From positions 107,634 to 171,633 of the forward strand of contig CALXXL010000004.1 in the NCBI GenBank assembly GCA_944392655.1: DNA of 64,000 nt. The letters are read 5' to 3'. This DNA is from an uncultured Victivallaceae bacterium. Its GTDB lineage: Bacteria; Verrucomicrobiota; Lentisphaeria; Victivallales; Victivallaceae. The notes under the pieces were generated by a model that worked only from the letters and a program-made list of their open reading frames with translations, had not been told where the DNA came from and made no database searches. Every line of letters begins with the position of its first letter. Position 1 is the stretch's first letter. This document shows positions 1-8,318 of this stretch, in pieces. Made by a program: the position numbers and the translations under genes.

Positions 1-1
1 T

Positions 2-91
2 GCAGAAAAAAGAGAGATCACAAAGAATTTCGGTTTGTCAACAGAAGATCTTTATAGATTATACGCAGTTGAAGACATTGTGCGCCAATAA
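2..91 (+). CDS. C-terminal end of an unidentified gene, cut by the window edge
   Basis: An open frame enters from the left edge and stops with TAA at 89-91, 11 bases before the first possible vsr start. The 29 visible residues are hydrophilic (ending LYAVEDIVRQ) and have the composition of a real C terminus. A second frame is also open across this stretch, so the assignment is not certain. The position directly before vsr makes a restriction-modification partner, such as a methyltransferase or an ATPase of the same island, possible. Nothing in the residues proves it. Confidence 0.4.
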   Translation, partial: AEKREITKNFGLSTEDLYRLYAVEDIVRQ

Positions 92-102
92 TATAGCATA
101 AG

Positions 103-522
103 ATGTATTCTATGGACCGTCTAACACCTGAAAAACGAAGCTGGAACATGAGTCGCATCAAATCAAAAGATACGACTCCTGAGCGTATTGTGCGTTCGTT
201 TCTTCATCGTAACGGATTCAGATTCAGATTGCATGTAAAAAATCTTCCCGGTAAACCGGATATAGTTTTATCTAAATATAAAACAGTAATAGAAGTTCGC
301 GGATGTTTCTGGCATCGACACAATGGTTGTAAAGATGCTACTATGCCTTCAACCCATACTGAATTCTGGCAAAAAAAGTTTGCAGAAAATGTTGTTCGTG
401 ATCAACGTTCAGAACAAGCTCTGAAAGAGCTCGGGTGGCAGGTTATCATTATTTGGGAGTGCGAAGTGGAAAGAAAATCTTTTCAGGATTATTTGATCGC
501 TGCAATTAAAGGCAAAATTTAA
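103..522 (+). CDS. vsr: Very short patch repair endonuclease (Vsr)
   Basis: Vsr nicks DNA 5' of T:G mismatches left by deamination of 5-methylcytosine, normally at sites of a partner cytosine methyltransferase. The family signature is clear: an N-terminal TPEKRSWNMSRIKSKDT block, LPGKPDIVLS carrying the catalytic Asp, VRGCFWHRHNGC with the metal and active-site His residues, then NTEFW-type HTEFWQKK and LGWQVIIIWECE near the end. The length (139 residues) is normal. ATG at 103 opens the frame, but ATG at 112 (MDRLTPEK) fits the usual family N terminus better; neither has a strong ribosome binding site. No methyltransferase is visible here, so the partner would lie left of the window. The AT-rich sequence suggests acquired DNA. 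Confidence 0.93.
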   Translation: MYSMDRLTPEKRSWNMSRIKSKDTTPERIVRSFLHRNGFRFRLHVKNLPGKPDIVLSKYKTVIEVRGCFWHRHNGCKDATMPSTHTEFWQKKFAENVVRDQRSEQALKELGWQVIIIWECEVERKSFQDYLIAAIKGKI

Positions 523-557
523 AATTATTATTGAAACTGCTTGAATAGAATAAATCT

Positions 558-659
558 TTATTTTACATCCTCGAATAAAGCTATAATAAATGTACGTAAA
601 TCGTTTTCATATTCGTATTTCTTTGCATCTAAATCACGTGTCCCTGCACATATAATCAA
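558..659 (-). pseudogene. Possible C-terminal remnant of a restriction-type gene
   Basis: On the minus strand a short open stretch encodes about 33 residues (LIICAGTRDLDAKK, then YEYENDLRTFIIALFEDVK before the stop). It looks like a genuine protein C terminus, not random sequence, but it is preceded in frame by a stop and has no ribosome binding site. It sits downstream of vsr, so a decayed restriction endonuclease is a reasonable guess. This is inference from position and composition only, and the match is not established. Confidence 0.25.
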
Positions 660-755
660 TGCTTACATAAGAGAAGAATGAGTTGCGATTTGCATAAAGA
701 TACTCCATCATTTTTTTGCCCTTATTCGGGGTGTATTTTTGAGTTGACAGTTAAG

Positions 756-788
756 CGGGCAGGAGATAAACCTCCGCCCGTTTTTTTT
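756..788 (+). terminator. Rho-independent terminator
   Basis: A GC-rich stem (CGGGC and GGAG pairing with CTCC and GCCCG, with one bulged A) is followed by eight T residues on the plus strand. It would end plus-strand transcription coming from the vsr side. It lies just beyond the 3' end of the convergent glycosidase gene. Confidence 0.75.
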
Positions 789-811
789 ATTGTCTGCCGT
801 AGACTACGGTG

Positions 812-3800
812 TTATTTAGCGACAATCCGGTAGATCATGCATACGCCTTCAGGATTGAAAATGCTGATATTGAATTTTAGTTTGCCATTTTCCATTTTGG
901 CCGGGACGGTTTTCAGGATGGAGCCGTCAAGGGCGGCGGCTTGTACCTCCCACTTGCCTGCGTTGGGATTTACATTGAGTGTAATTTCGGCGCGACCGTT
1001 GCGGACGAGAACCGGCAGAGAGCCGTTGTCCAGGGTAAGGCGCATTTCTTCGTTCTGGAATACCGTGCCGCTGTTGAGCGCGTTGGTCAGATGAAAGAGC
1101 AGAATATCGCGACTCTCCTTTAACGGCAGATTATCGAGCGAGTGAGCCGATATGGTAGCAAATCCGCCGGATTTTTCAATAGAGACAAATTCGCCGCCGG
1201 CGTTGCCTCCGGTAAAGGTAAACAGTTCGGATCTGGGCGTTATAACGGTTATCCGGTTTTCTTTCCGGTCAAGAGTTATCTCTCCGGTGGAGCTCACCGC
1301 TGTTCCGCTGTCTTGATAGTGTTTCAATCCGGTGCGCAGCTGTAATGGCAAAGCGTCGAGCCAGTTTTGTTGCGGCAGGATCAAGGTATTGTCTATTTTG
1401 GCGTTTTGCGGGGCTGAGCCGATTCGGGTAAAAAGTCCTAAATTACGGAAGTCGGGGTCGAATTTATCGTCATATGCCGGGTCATTCCAGCCATAGCAGA
1501 CAATCGGTCCTTCTGCCGGCGCGACATCGCCGCGGACGAAGAGGAAGTAGATAATTCTTCCGGATAAAATACCGATGGGATCATAAAAGTGGTCAAATGT
1601 CGTAACCGGTGTTGGCCGGGATATTTTATCCGTACTGTGTCCATAGGCAAACCGGTATATAGCGTCCCAATCCTGCATCGCCGCGTATGCTCCGGCCAGA
1701 GGGGCGATTTCGCTGCGGAACCGGTTAGGGTAGCAGAACTGCAGTTCGGTTGCGATCATGGGTTTACCGGGGATACGGATCCGCATATTATTAAGCATGG
1801 CTTCGTTGCCGGATGCGATTGCGCTTTTCTGGGTATTGCTGATGGGGACGTTCCAGTTCTGGAGCGGATAAGTCGGGTGATCGTGATATATATGCGCATC
1901 AACCACATCCAGTTCCTGTCTGAACGGTTGTAGATTAAGGTTGGCTTCATTATTTAGATTAGCGATATATGCCTTCACTTTCAGCACATTTTTAAGGAAA
2001 TCGACCTGCTGGCGTTGGATATTGAACTGTCTTTCCTTCAGAAAATCATAAAATTCCTCACCGCGTTTTTCAAGCAGTTGGTCGGAATAGATATTTTTGC
2101 GGTGCAGATACTCGGCGTAAGTTTGTTCAATCAGCGGCATAAGCTGTGGATGTAGTTTCCAGGTATGATAAACAGGCGCTTCGTTATCCATATTTATAGC
2201 GAACAGAGCGGGGTCTTCGGCGAGGGACAATCCGGTATATGGATTTTCAGTGGTCATAAGCTTGGTGGCGAACCGTTTCCAATCCTCCATTGCTGATGGA
2301 GAGAACATGGTGAGGGTTTTGCGGATGGAGTCGCTGTCGGATGATTGGCATTCGGCGATGTTGTCGGCAGGGCGTACCACTCTGGTACAGTTGAGATCGA
2401 TGGTCAAATAGAGATTTTTCTCGCGCAGTCTGGCCCACAGATACATGAAGTTATCGAGTTTTTCCGGGTTGAAATCGCTGGAAGACGGTTTGGTCCAGTC
2501 GTAAATCCAGTTTTCGAACTGATGAATGCGTACTGAGTTGAATCCCTCCCTGGCGATTCGTTCGGCCATGGCGTCGGCCTCCTGATGGGTTGGCACGGTC
2601 ATATTCTGCGCGAGATTGGTGCCGTACAGTCTGATTTTGCCATTTGGATTGCTTTTGGTGGAGAAATGGCCGTTCTTGGTGATAATCAATGCGCCGTCCC
2701 TGTCAGGGGAGATGCGGTTAAATCTGGAAAAATCCATGACAGAGTTTTTGATGAATTGAACCGGCAGTTCAACCGGTTGCCAGTTTTCGTTTGCCTTGAT
2801 GGTCATGCGGCGTTCTCCGTTGCGTTGCGGCCGGATGTTGCCCAGAGCTGCTCCGGCGATCATCCACATACCGTTCTGCGGTATAAATTGGATTTTCTGC
2901 AATGGTTTTTCCGGGATCTGGAATGCGGAGACGAACAATCCTATCTGTCCGGATCGATTGCTGCCGGTCCATCCGGAGAGTGCGTTTTCAAAAGAGAAGA
3001 CTGGATTCCACCAGTTGCCACAGTCTTTGCCGGAGATCACCGGTATTTCAGAGGAGGATTGATCGTCAAAGGTAAGTTTGATTATTCCGTTTGGTCTGCC
3101 GTTTTCCGGTGGCCATGCGGCGGCGTGAAGCAGATACAGATACCTTGCCTTGGCTGCCGGTTGAAGGATAATGGGCGCTGCGTCTGGCAGATTGCCGGTG
3201 GAAGCTGTCACGATGCAGCTTCTGCCGTGGTTGTATAGCGGATTGATGATATTGAAAGGTATTCCGGCGAACTCCTGTTGTCCGAACAAATTGAATGCCG
3301 CCATATCGTTATCCGGTCCCTGATCGGTCCACCCTCCGGTATAGTCGTCTGGCTTCTGGTCGGCGAACCCCATATTGGCGGCCTGTGATATATCGATGGG
3401 CTGGATCTGCACGGGTTCTCTCCGGATATTGACATTCATATCGAATCTTTTTTCCTGAGAGGACTCCGGCACATATATTGTGATGGAGTAGAAATTCTCT
3501 CCAGTAGCCCCTCGCAGATCGGAAATTGCGGCGGAGAAATCGCCGCTGATGGTATAAACTCCGTCATCAGCTTCGATGCGCATGGAGTTATTTTTTTGTA
3601 CGGGCGACCAGGTTAAAATATCGTTTTGCTGTTTCCGTTCCGTAAGGTGATATACTTTGCCGTTAACTTCCACATCCGTTGGGTTATCGGCGGGGAGTTT
3701 AATTTCGGCATAGATATGCTGCGTTGCTCCGATGCCGTATAGTGTGGCGTGGTACATCCATTGATTTTCCGCGATTCCGGTAAGGGAGAATTCGGCGTCG

Positions 3801-4030
3801 GCGCCAAGTTTTCCGTTAAAGCGGCACTGTCCGGAGAGGGTTGCGGTATTGTTCCGGAGGACCGGATGTCCTTGGATTACGATGGGTTGCCATGCGGGGT
3901 TGTGTCGCCATTCAAGGGTGATGTTGCTGCCGATGGCGAGTCGACCCTGCGGAGTCAGAGTCACCTCTGCGCCGGCGGGGCAGAATGTTATATAGAGGAA
4001 TGCCGTGATAAATATTGCTAAGAGTCTCAT
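812..4030 (-). CDS. Large secreted glycoside hydrolase, clan GH-A type
   Basis: A 1072-residue exported protein, predicted to cleave glycosidic bonds outside the cytoplasm. The chosen ATG at 4030 follows GGAG at good spacing and gives a typical signal peptide (residues 1-21, ending CPAGA). An upstream in-frame ATG at 4060 would add ten polar residues and lacks a site. The N-terminal half is beta-rich and probably holds carbohydrate-binding domains. A (beta/alpha)8 barrel begins near residue 490 (GFNSVRIHQFENW). Glu617 in NMDNEAP is the likely acid/base and Glu762 in IATELQF the likely nucleophile, the spacing expected for clan GH-A. The C terminus is a beta domain. The exact GH family and substrate cannot be read from the sequence. 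The gene is monocistronic with its own promoter. Confidence 0.8.
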   Translation of the reverse strand: MRLLAIFITAFLYITFCPAGAEVTLTPQGRLAIGSNITLEWRHNPAWQPIVIQGHPVLRNNTATLSGQCRFNGKLGADAEFSLTGIAENQWMYHATLYGIGATQHIYAEIKLPADNPTDVEVNGKVYHLTERKQQNDILTWSPVQKNNSMRIEADDGVYTISGDFSAAISDLRGATGENFYSITIYVPESSQEKRFDMNVNIRREPVQIQPIDISQAANMGFADQKPDDYTGGWTDQGPDNDMAAFNLFGQQEFAGIPFNIINPLYNHGRSCIVTASTGNLPDAAPIILQPAAKARYLYLLHAAAWPPENGRPNGIIKLTFDDQSSSEIPVISGKDCGNWWNPVFSFENALSGWTGSNRSGQIGLFVSAFQIPEKPLQKIQFIPQNGMWMIAGAALGNIRPQRNGERRMTIKANENWQPVELPVQFIKNSVMDFSRFNRISPDRDGALIITKNGHFSTKSNPNGKIRLYGTNLAQNMTVPTHQEADAMAERIAREGFNSVRIHQFENWIYDWTKPSSSDFNPEKLDNFMYLWARLREKNLYLTIDLNCTRVVRPADNIAECQSSDSDSIRKTLTMFSPSAMEDWKRFATKLMTTENPYTGLSLAEDPALFAINMDNEAPVYHTWKLHPQLMPLIEQTYAEYLHRKNIYSDQLLEKRGEEFYDFLKERQFNIQRQQVDFLKNVLKVKAYIANLNNEANLNLQPFRQELDVVDAHIYHDHPTYPLQNWNVPISNTQKSAIASGNEAMLNNMRIRIPGKPMIATELQFCYPNRFRSEIAPLAGAYAAMQDWDAIYRFAYGHSTDKISRPTPVTTFDHFYDPIGILSGRIIYFLFVRGDVAPAEGPIVCYGWNDPAYDDKFDPDFRNLGLFTRIGSAPQNAKIDNTLILPQQNWLDALPLQLRTGLKHYQDSGTAVSSTGEITLDRKENRITVITPRSELFTFTGGNAGGEFVSIEKSGGFATISAHSLDNLPLKESRDILLFHLTNALNSGTVFQNEEMRLTLDNGSLPVLVRNGRAEITLNVNPNAGKWEVQAAALDGSILKTVPAKMENGKLKFNISIFNPEGVCMIYRIVAK

Positions 4031-4060
4031 TTTGTTCTCCGGATATTTTTCTGTGAACAA

Positions 4061-4089
4061 AAGTTATATGAGGAAGATATATTTGTCAA
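4061..4089 (-). promoter_or_regulatory. Sigma70-type promoter for the glycoside hydrolase
   Basis: Read on the minus strand, TTGACA (4089-4084) is followed either by TATAAC at 15 bases or by TAACTT at 17 bases. It lies about 30 bases upstream of the ribosome binding site of the glycosidase gene. The -35 box is perfect and the -10 box is ambiguous. Confidence 0.5.
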
Positions 4090-4315
4090 GCCGGGGTTGT
4101 ATTTCCGGCGGATAAAAATCCTTTATCATTTATGGCGTATATGCTTAAATAAGTTTCCTGCAAGATGTTTATGGTGGGAATGATTTCAGAGTTAAAAAAG
4201 AGCTTTTTTATTTGCAGTTTATGCTGTATGGCAACATAATTATAATAATCGGCAGTATGTTTTCTATTTTTTTCATGCCAGGCTGAATTAAAAATCGGGA
4301 AAGGAGATGGGTAAA

Positions 4316-4840
4316 ATGGGAGAAATCCGTTTTAAATGCAGCAGTTGTGGTCAGGCGATGATTGCGGACAGCAGCTTATCCGGTAAAAAAGTGGTGTGTC
4401 CTTCCTGCGGAGCAGAAGTAGTGGCTGCTGATTTTGAACAGAATGCGGCCATACGAGGAAGCGCAGATAGTGCAGAGCGCAAAATAAGTTCTGTCGTGAA
4501 TTTTCCTTTATGGTTGGCGATTATTTTAAGCGGGATATTGTTGGTGAATATAATATCATTGGGTATATCGTGCCTGCCATTGGTCAGCAAGTATGAATAT
4601 AAGGCGGTTAGGATATACGGTGAAGCCGTTGATTCAAAAATGGACGAATTTCTTCCGAGAAAGCTAGATGAATTTACTCTTGAGAGAACTTTAAACAGTG
4701 ATCCGGAGTGGGAACTGGTGGATATAATTACAGAGACGGAAACCGTTCATCCCAATTTTGGTAATGATGACTATGTTGCAGGGATACAGCCCAATGTCCG
4801 GACCAGGAGTGTTATTTTATTGCTTCGCCGCCGCATTTAG
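4316..4840 (+). CDS. Zinc-ribbon membrane protein with DUF4177-like tail
   Basis: A 174-residue protein of unknown role. It begins with a zinc ribbon (FKCSSCGQ and VVCPSCGAEV, two CxxC pairs) and has one hydrophobic membrane segment around residues 57-85. It ends with a domain starting YEYKAVRIYGE and containing EWELVDI, which resembles DUF4177. The start was set by the ribosome binding site: AGGAG abuts the first ATG at 4307, while the ATG at 4316 lies 9 bases from it. Codon use is AT-rich and unlike the housekeeping genes further right, as in the next gene, so both may be acquired. No function is claimed. Confidence 0.6.
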   Translation: MGEIRFKCSSCGQAMIADSSLSGKKVVCPSCGAEVVAADFEQNAAIRGSADSAERKISSVVNFPLWLAIILSGILLVNIISLGISCLPLVSKYEYKAVRIYGEAVDSKMDEFLPRKLDEFTLERTLNSDPEWELVDIITETETVHPNFGNDDYVAGIQPNVRTRSVILLLRRRI

Positions 4841-4913
4841 TTTGTCTCGCTACGCTTTGAATGATGGCGATATCTAGCACGGTGCCTGATAATCTAAAAT
4901 TAAGGAGATGCAA

Positions 4914-5540
4914 ATGAATGATTTATTTTGTAAAACAGCGATAACAGTCCTGGAATTATTGCCGTTTCCGATCGTTTGCTTTTTTTATTTCAGCCTACCG
5001 GCTCAGGTTTCGACACAACTGGGGAGTAGCGTAACCACGACAAACAAAGATTCATTACTTTATGGCCTTGTGTTACCGCTATTGTTACTTGTCGTATATT
5101 GGTTGATAAGAGCTAAAGAGAGAGGAAACGCAAAATCATTACAATACCTGAACTTAAATTTTCTCGGTGTGATAATTTTTGCTGGTGTATTGACCCTGCA
5201 AACTTGGCTGAACGCATATTTAGAGTTTAAGGGTATCCATTGGGGAATATCAATTGTAACGTTGAAGTTTTTTCCGGTGTTATTATTGTTTGCCTATTTT
5301 GGTTTTGCATTATTTTATGTGCCGGATAAATTCCTGCGAATGCCTTGGATCGCGGCAAATATTTCTTGGGAGCGACTGTATCTGATGCGGAATATTTGGG
5401 CTTGGATGCTTATTTCCGGGGGTATTATTGGGGCAGTTACAATATTTTTTGTTTCGCCGGCGATAGTTGGCGCTGTTGCAATGGGTTTTCTCTTGTGGAG
5501 TGGATTAGCTCCGGTTATAATGACCTTTTTCTTTTGTTGA
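4914..5540 (+). CDS. Integral membrane protein, unknown (possibly DUF1648-like)
   Basis: About 209 residues with five or six hydrophobic segments: near residues 7-30, 47-67, 79-98, 111-132, and a long stretch from about 160 to the end. The order of a first segment, a short polar loop (LPAQVSTQLGS) and a KDSLLYGLVLPLLLL segment recalls DUF1648/SdpI-type proteins, but this is weak. AAGGAG directly abuts an ATG at 4908, so the ATG at 4914, 6 bases away, is the better start. The DNA is AT-rich like its upstream neighbour, and a 70-base gap separates the two. Function unknown. Confidence 0.55.
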   Translation: MNDLFCKTAITVLELLPFPIVCFFYFSLPAQVSTQLGSSVTTTNKDSLLYGLVLPLLLLVVYWLIRAKERGNAKSLQYLNLNFLGVIIFAGVLTLQTWLNAYLEFKGIHWGISIVTLKFFPVLLLFAYFGFALFYVPDKFLRMPWIAANISWERLYLMRNIWAWMLISGGIIGAVTIFFVSPAIVGAVAMGFLLWSGLAPVIMTFFFC

Positions 5541-5654
5541 ACTGTTGGATTTTTACAAAACAGGTCTGTTATTCTGTCGCTTACAATATGAAATTTTCAG
5601 GTTATGCGATGATGCAAAAAGCTGAAATCCGCATAAATATGTTCCACTATTTTA

Positions 5655-5990
5655 TCACATCACGCACTGGACGAGGACCATATATATGGCGGTGCCTGCT
5701 ATGATAGATAACAGGGGGTTGCGCCGCCACAGCTGCAGGAGGACGACGACTGCGGCGGCAATGAGTTCGGCGGCGCCGAACATATGTTCCGCGGTCATTC
5801 TGGATTCGGCATAAACGCCCATGCAGTATACGACGAGCATCGCGATGGCGGCGGGAGAGAGTACGCGGCCGATGTATCCGATAACGGCGGGCGGCTGTTT
5901 GCCGGAGCCGAAGAGGATGAATGGCATAGCGCGCAGGAGGATGGTCACGCCGCCGGTAACGGCGACTAATGCGAGCATATAGCTATTCAT
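5655..5990 (-). CDS. azlD: AzlD family small permease subunit
   Basis: AzlD pairs with AzlC to form an inner-membrane exporter for branched-chain amino acids or analogues. The 111 residues contain four hydrophobic segments and the typical N-terminal pattern TGGVTILLRAMPFILFG with the conserved RxxPF motif. Its start overlaps the end of azlC by 8 bases, so the two are translationally coupled. The size is normal for the family. The real substrate is unknown; azaleucine and branched-chain amino acids are those known for the family. Confidence 0.88.
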   Translation of the reverse strand: MNSYMLALVAVTGGVTILLRAMPFILFGSGKQPPAVIGYIGRVLSPAAIAMLVVYCMGVYAESRMTAEHMFGAAELIAAAVVVLLQLWRRNPLLSIIAGTAIYMVLVQCVM

Positions 5991-6702
5991 TTACCTTCGC
6001 CTCCCTTTTAGCATCGAGTTTCGGGCGTGCGACCACGAAAGCGGTAATCATGATAATCATTGCCGGTATAAGCATATTTTGGGATCCGAAGATGAGAAAA
6101 GCTATAATTGCGGCAAATCCTCCTATTGCTGCCGGTATACGATTCTGGGCTTCGCGGCACTGATCGGTCAGGATGACGATAAACAGCGCGGTCATGGCGA
6201 AGTCGATGCCTTTATCGGAGAAAGGCAGAGCCATACCTGCTACTGCGCCTGAAGTTACGCCGGCGATCCAGTAAAGGTGGTTAAGTGCGGCTAGGGTGAG
6301 GCAGTAGCGTATGCTGTCGTTATGGGAAGACTCTTTTTCGGCGACTTCGAGTGCGTAAGTCTCGTCGGTCAAACTCCAGATGAGATATAATTTTTTCCAC
6401 CATGTAATATTCTTAAATTTGCCAATAAGCGATAACCCGTACATAGCATATCTTATATTGAGGCATAGGGTCAGGAGGGCTACCTGCATAAGAGGAGTTT
6501 GCATTCTGGCCCAGTCGACGATCATGAACTGCAGTGCGCCGGAGATGGATGTTGCGCTGGTAGTTGCGCCCCATACCGCAGGCATAGAGATGCCGCTGTG
6601 TGCGGCGAGGAGCACTCCGGCGGCGAATCCCATGGCAAGATATCCCATCATAACGGGCAGAGAGCTGATAAAAGCCCGTCTGACAACTGGGGAAAAGCGC
6701 AT
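5983..6702 (-). CDS. azlC: AzlC family branched-chain amino acid permease, large subunit
   Basis: The large subunit of the AzlCD exporter. It is 239 residues with multiple membrane segments and the family N terminus MGYLAMGFAAGVLLAAHSG, then ALQFMIVDW and the conserved LNIRYAMYGLSL block. The ATG at 6702 lies 8 bases from AGGAG and gives the usual family N terminus; an in-frame upstream ATG at 6729 would add nine residues without a site. The gene is divergent from the beta-lactamase gene and forms a two-gene operon with azlD. Confidence 0.9.
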   Translation of the reverse strand: MRFSPVVRRAFISSLPVMMGYLAMGFAAGVLLAAHSGISMPAVWGATTSATSISGALQFMIVDWARMQTPLMQVALLTLCLNIRYAMYGLSLIGKFKNITWWKKLYLIWSLTDETYALEVAEKESSHNDSIRYCLTLAALNHLYWIAGVTSGAVAGMALPFSDKGIDFAMTALFIVILTDQCREAQNRIPAAIGGFAAIIAFLIFGSQNMLIPAMIIMITAFVVARPKLDAKREAKVNE

Positions 6703-6739
6703 AAGATTGTACTCCTGAATTATTAACAAACAAGGTCAT

Positions 6740-6769
6740 ATAATATAATTCCTCATATAGAAATTACAA
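6740..6769 (-). promoter_or_regulatory. Probable promoter of azlCD
   Basis: On the minus strand TTGTAA (6769-6764) and TATTAT (6745-6740) are separated by 18 bases, about 40 bases upstream of the azlC start. Moderate match to sigma70. Confidence 0.35.
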
Positions 6770-6852
6770 CTGTTCGGAATAGTTGATTTTCAAAGTTGCG
6801 CTTATAGAGATGGGGTGATATGTTATAGCTTAAGGAGGGAAATTTTACCGGT

Positions 6853-7644
6853 ATGAAAAAGAAGAGTTGTTTATTATCGCTCCTGATATTGCTTTGCGGA
6901 TGTATTGGCGGTGTTGATGGGGATACGGCGCTGCCGTCGCATTTTGTTGCGGTATTCCGGGGTGATAGCAGTCCGGATTACAGGATAATCGGGGATAAAA
7001 GAGAAGCGTCGCACCGTTTCACGCCATGTTCCACGTTTAAAATAATCTCCACGGCGATGCTGCTGGATAGCGGCGCTGCGGAGTTGGATACCCGTCTGGG
7101 CTATGATGGTACTGAATACAGCATGCCGGAATGGAATAAAGATGTAACATTGCTTGAGGCGTTTCGTTACTCCTGCGTACCCTACTACCGCAAAGCTGTC
7201 TTACTGCTGGACAAATCATATATACAGGAGTGTTTAAATGCGCTTAATTACGGTAATTGTGATATTGGCGGCACGGGCAGAGTGGCTGATGAATTATTCT
7301 GGCTGGAATCCAGTCTGGCCATATCTCCGGAGGAGCAGATAGAGGTTCTGCATCGGATATTTACTCTGGGGACAGTATTCAGCGCGGAGACGGCGGAGCA
7401 GGTCAAACTCTGTATGTACACTGGTGAATTTGAGTCGGGAACATTATATGGTAAAACCGGCACTGGTCGTAATTATGACACCGGTTGCCTGGAGGCCTGG
7501 TATGTTGGCTTTATCGATTTGAAGGATGGTGAGGGGCGGCTTTACTTTGCGGTACACGGAGCCGACCCCGGCCGTGATGTATTAAGCTCGGAACTGCGCA
7601 GTTGGGTGGAATCCCGGCTTGCGGAAGGTCTTTGGGGGCTGTAA
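6853..7644 (+). CDS. Class D (OXA-type) beta-lactamase, lipoprotein
   Basis: A serine beta-lactamase of the penicillin-recognising fold. All class D motifs are present in order: Ser60-x-x-Lys63 in CSTFK (nucleophile and the lysine that is carbamylated in the family), Ser107-Cys-Val109, Tyr133-Gly-Asn, and Lys201-Thr-Gly with WYVGF shortly after. At 263 residues the length is normal. The N terminus has a hydrophobic stretch ending LLCGC, so it is probably lipid-anchored at Cys17 (or Cys15) and faces the periplasm. A strong AAGGAGG lies 14 bases before the ATG, which is long. It could confer penicillin resistance or be a related sensor-type protein; a resistance phenotype is inference. Confidence 0.88.
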   Translation: MKKKSCLLSLLILLCGCIGGVDGDTALPSHFVAVFRGDSSPDYRIIGDKREASHRFTPCSTFKIISTAMLLDSGAAELDTRLGYDGTEYSMPEWNKDVTLLEAFRYSCVPYYRKAVLLLDKSYIQECLNALNYGNCDIGGTGRVADELFWLESSLAISPEEQIEVLHRIFTLGTVFSAETAEQVKLCMYTGEFESGTLYGKTGTGRNYDTGCLEAWYVGFIDLKDGEGRLYFAVHGADPGRDVLSSELRSWVESRLAEGLWGL

Positions 7645-7678
7645 ACCGGGAATTATTATTAATTTTTTAAATCAGCTG

Positions 7679-7707
7679 TTGACTTTAATATTATATTTTG
7701 CTATAAT
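7679..7707 (+). promoter_or_regulatory. Strong sigma70 promoter of the TetR operon
   Basis: TTGACT (7679-7684) and a perfect TATAAT (7702-7707) are separated by exactly 17 bases. It is the best promoter in this part of the window and reads into the TetR regulator, ferredoxin and TIGR04076 genes. Confidence 0.85.
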
Positions 7708-7727
7708 GTTAGTGATTAATAACTAAC
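7708..7727 (+). promoter_or_regulatory. Palindromic operator overlapping the transcription start
   Basis: GTTAGTGATTAATAACTAAC is an inverted repeat with GTTAGT/ACTAAC arms and only one mismatched pair inside. It starts right after the -10 box, where a bound repressor would block RNA polymerase. Autoregulation by the TetR protein encoded 16 bases downstream is the simplest reading. Confidence 0.7.
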
Positions 7728-7742
7728 ATAGGGAGATACAGG

Positions 7743-8315
7743 ATGGAGTACACGTTACGTCAGGAGGAGATAATCACGGCGGCGCTGCATTTGCTGGCGT
7801 CTGGTGGATTGCGCAGTCTGACGATGAAACGGATTGCGGATGCGATAGGTGTCACGGAGCCGGCGGTCTACCGTCATTTCCGGAGTAAATCGGAGATTAT
7901 AAAAGCGCTTTTAAGCCGTTTTGATCTTGCGGTTGAATTTGGGAATGGGGCTGGTTTTGAGCCGGTGGCGGAGTTTATCCGTGCGCGGGTCAAACAGGTA
8001 ATGGCTGAGCCGGATTTGGCTCGGGTGCTGTTTGCGGAGGAGTTCTTTATGGAGAGTGAGGATTACTCGCGTGAGCTGGTGGGTATGATGCACCGTCATA
8101 AAGAGGGGGTATTGGAGTATCTGAGAGCCGGGCAGAAGGCGGGTTTAATCCGTTCGGACATTGGTCTGGATGAGTTATTCCGTATAATTATGGGGCCGGT
8201 GCGTTTGCTGATCAAACAGTGGGGATTGAGCGGCGGCGGCTTTGATCTGGAAAGCAAGTCGGAAGATCTGCTTGCGGCGTTGAAGATCTTACTTGAGATA
8301 AAAAAGGAGGTATAA
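7743..8315 (+). CDS. TetR/AcrR family transcriptional regulator
   Basis: A 190-residue DNA-binding repressor. Residues 8-55 form the TetR helix-turn-helix (IITAALHLLASGGLRSLTMK, then RIADAIGVTEPAVYRHFRSK, both typical). The remaining alpha-helical part would bind an unknown ligand and dimerise. GGGAG precedes the ATG. It is the first gene of a three-gene operon with an iron-sulfur protein (3 bases downstream) and a TIGR04076 protein, and its own promoter carries a palindrome that is probably its operator. The ligand is not readable from sequence; the redox-type neighbours suggest a metabolic or redox signal. Confidence 0.9.
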   Translation: MEYTLRQEEIITAALHLLASGGLRSLTMKRIADAIGVTEPAVYRHFRSKSEIIKALLSRFDLAVEFGNGAGFEPVAEFIRARVKQVMAEPDLARVLFAEEFFMESEDYSRELVGMMHRHKEGVLEYLRAGQKAGLIRSDIGLDELFRIIMGPVRLLIKQWGLSGGGFDLESKSEDLLAALKILLEIKKEV

Positions 8316-8318
8316 ATT

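Noticed and set aside
2585..3238. Plus-strand open frame inside the glycoside hydrolase
   Set aside because: Opposite a clear signal-peptide-bearing enzyme; no ribosome binding site or domain.
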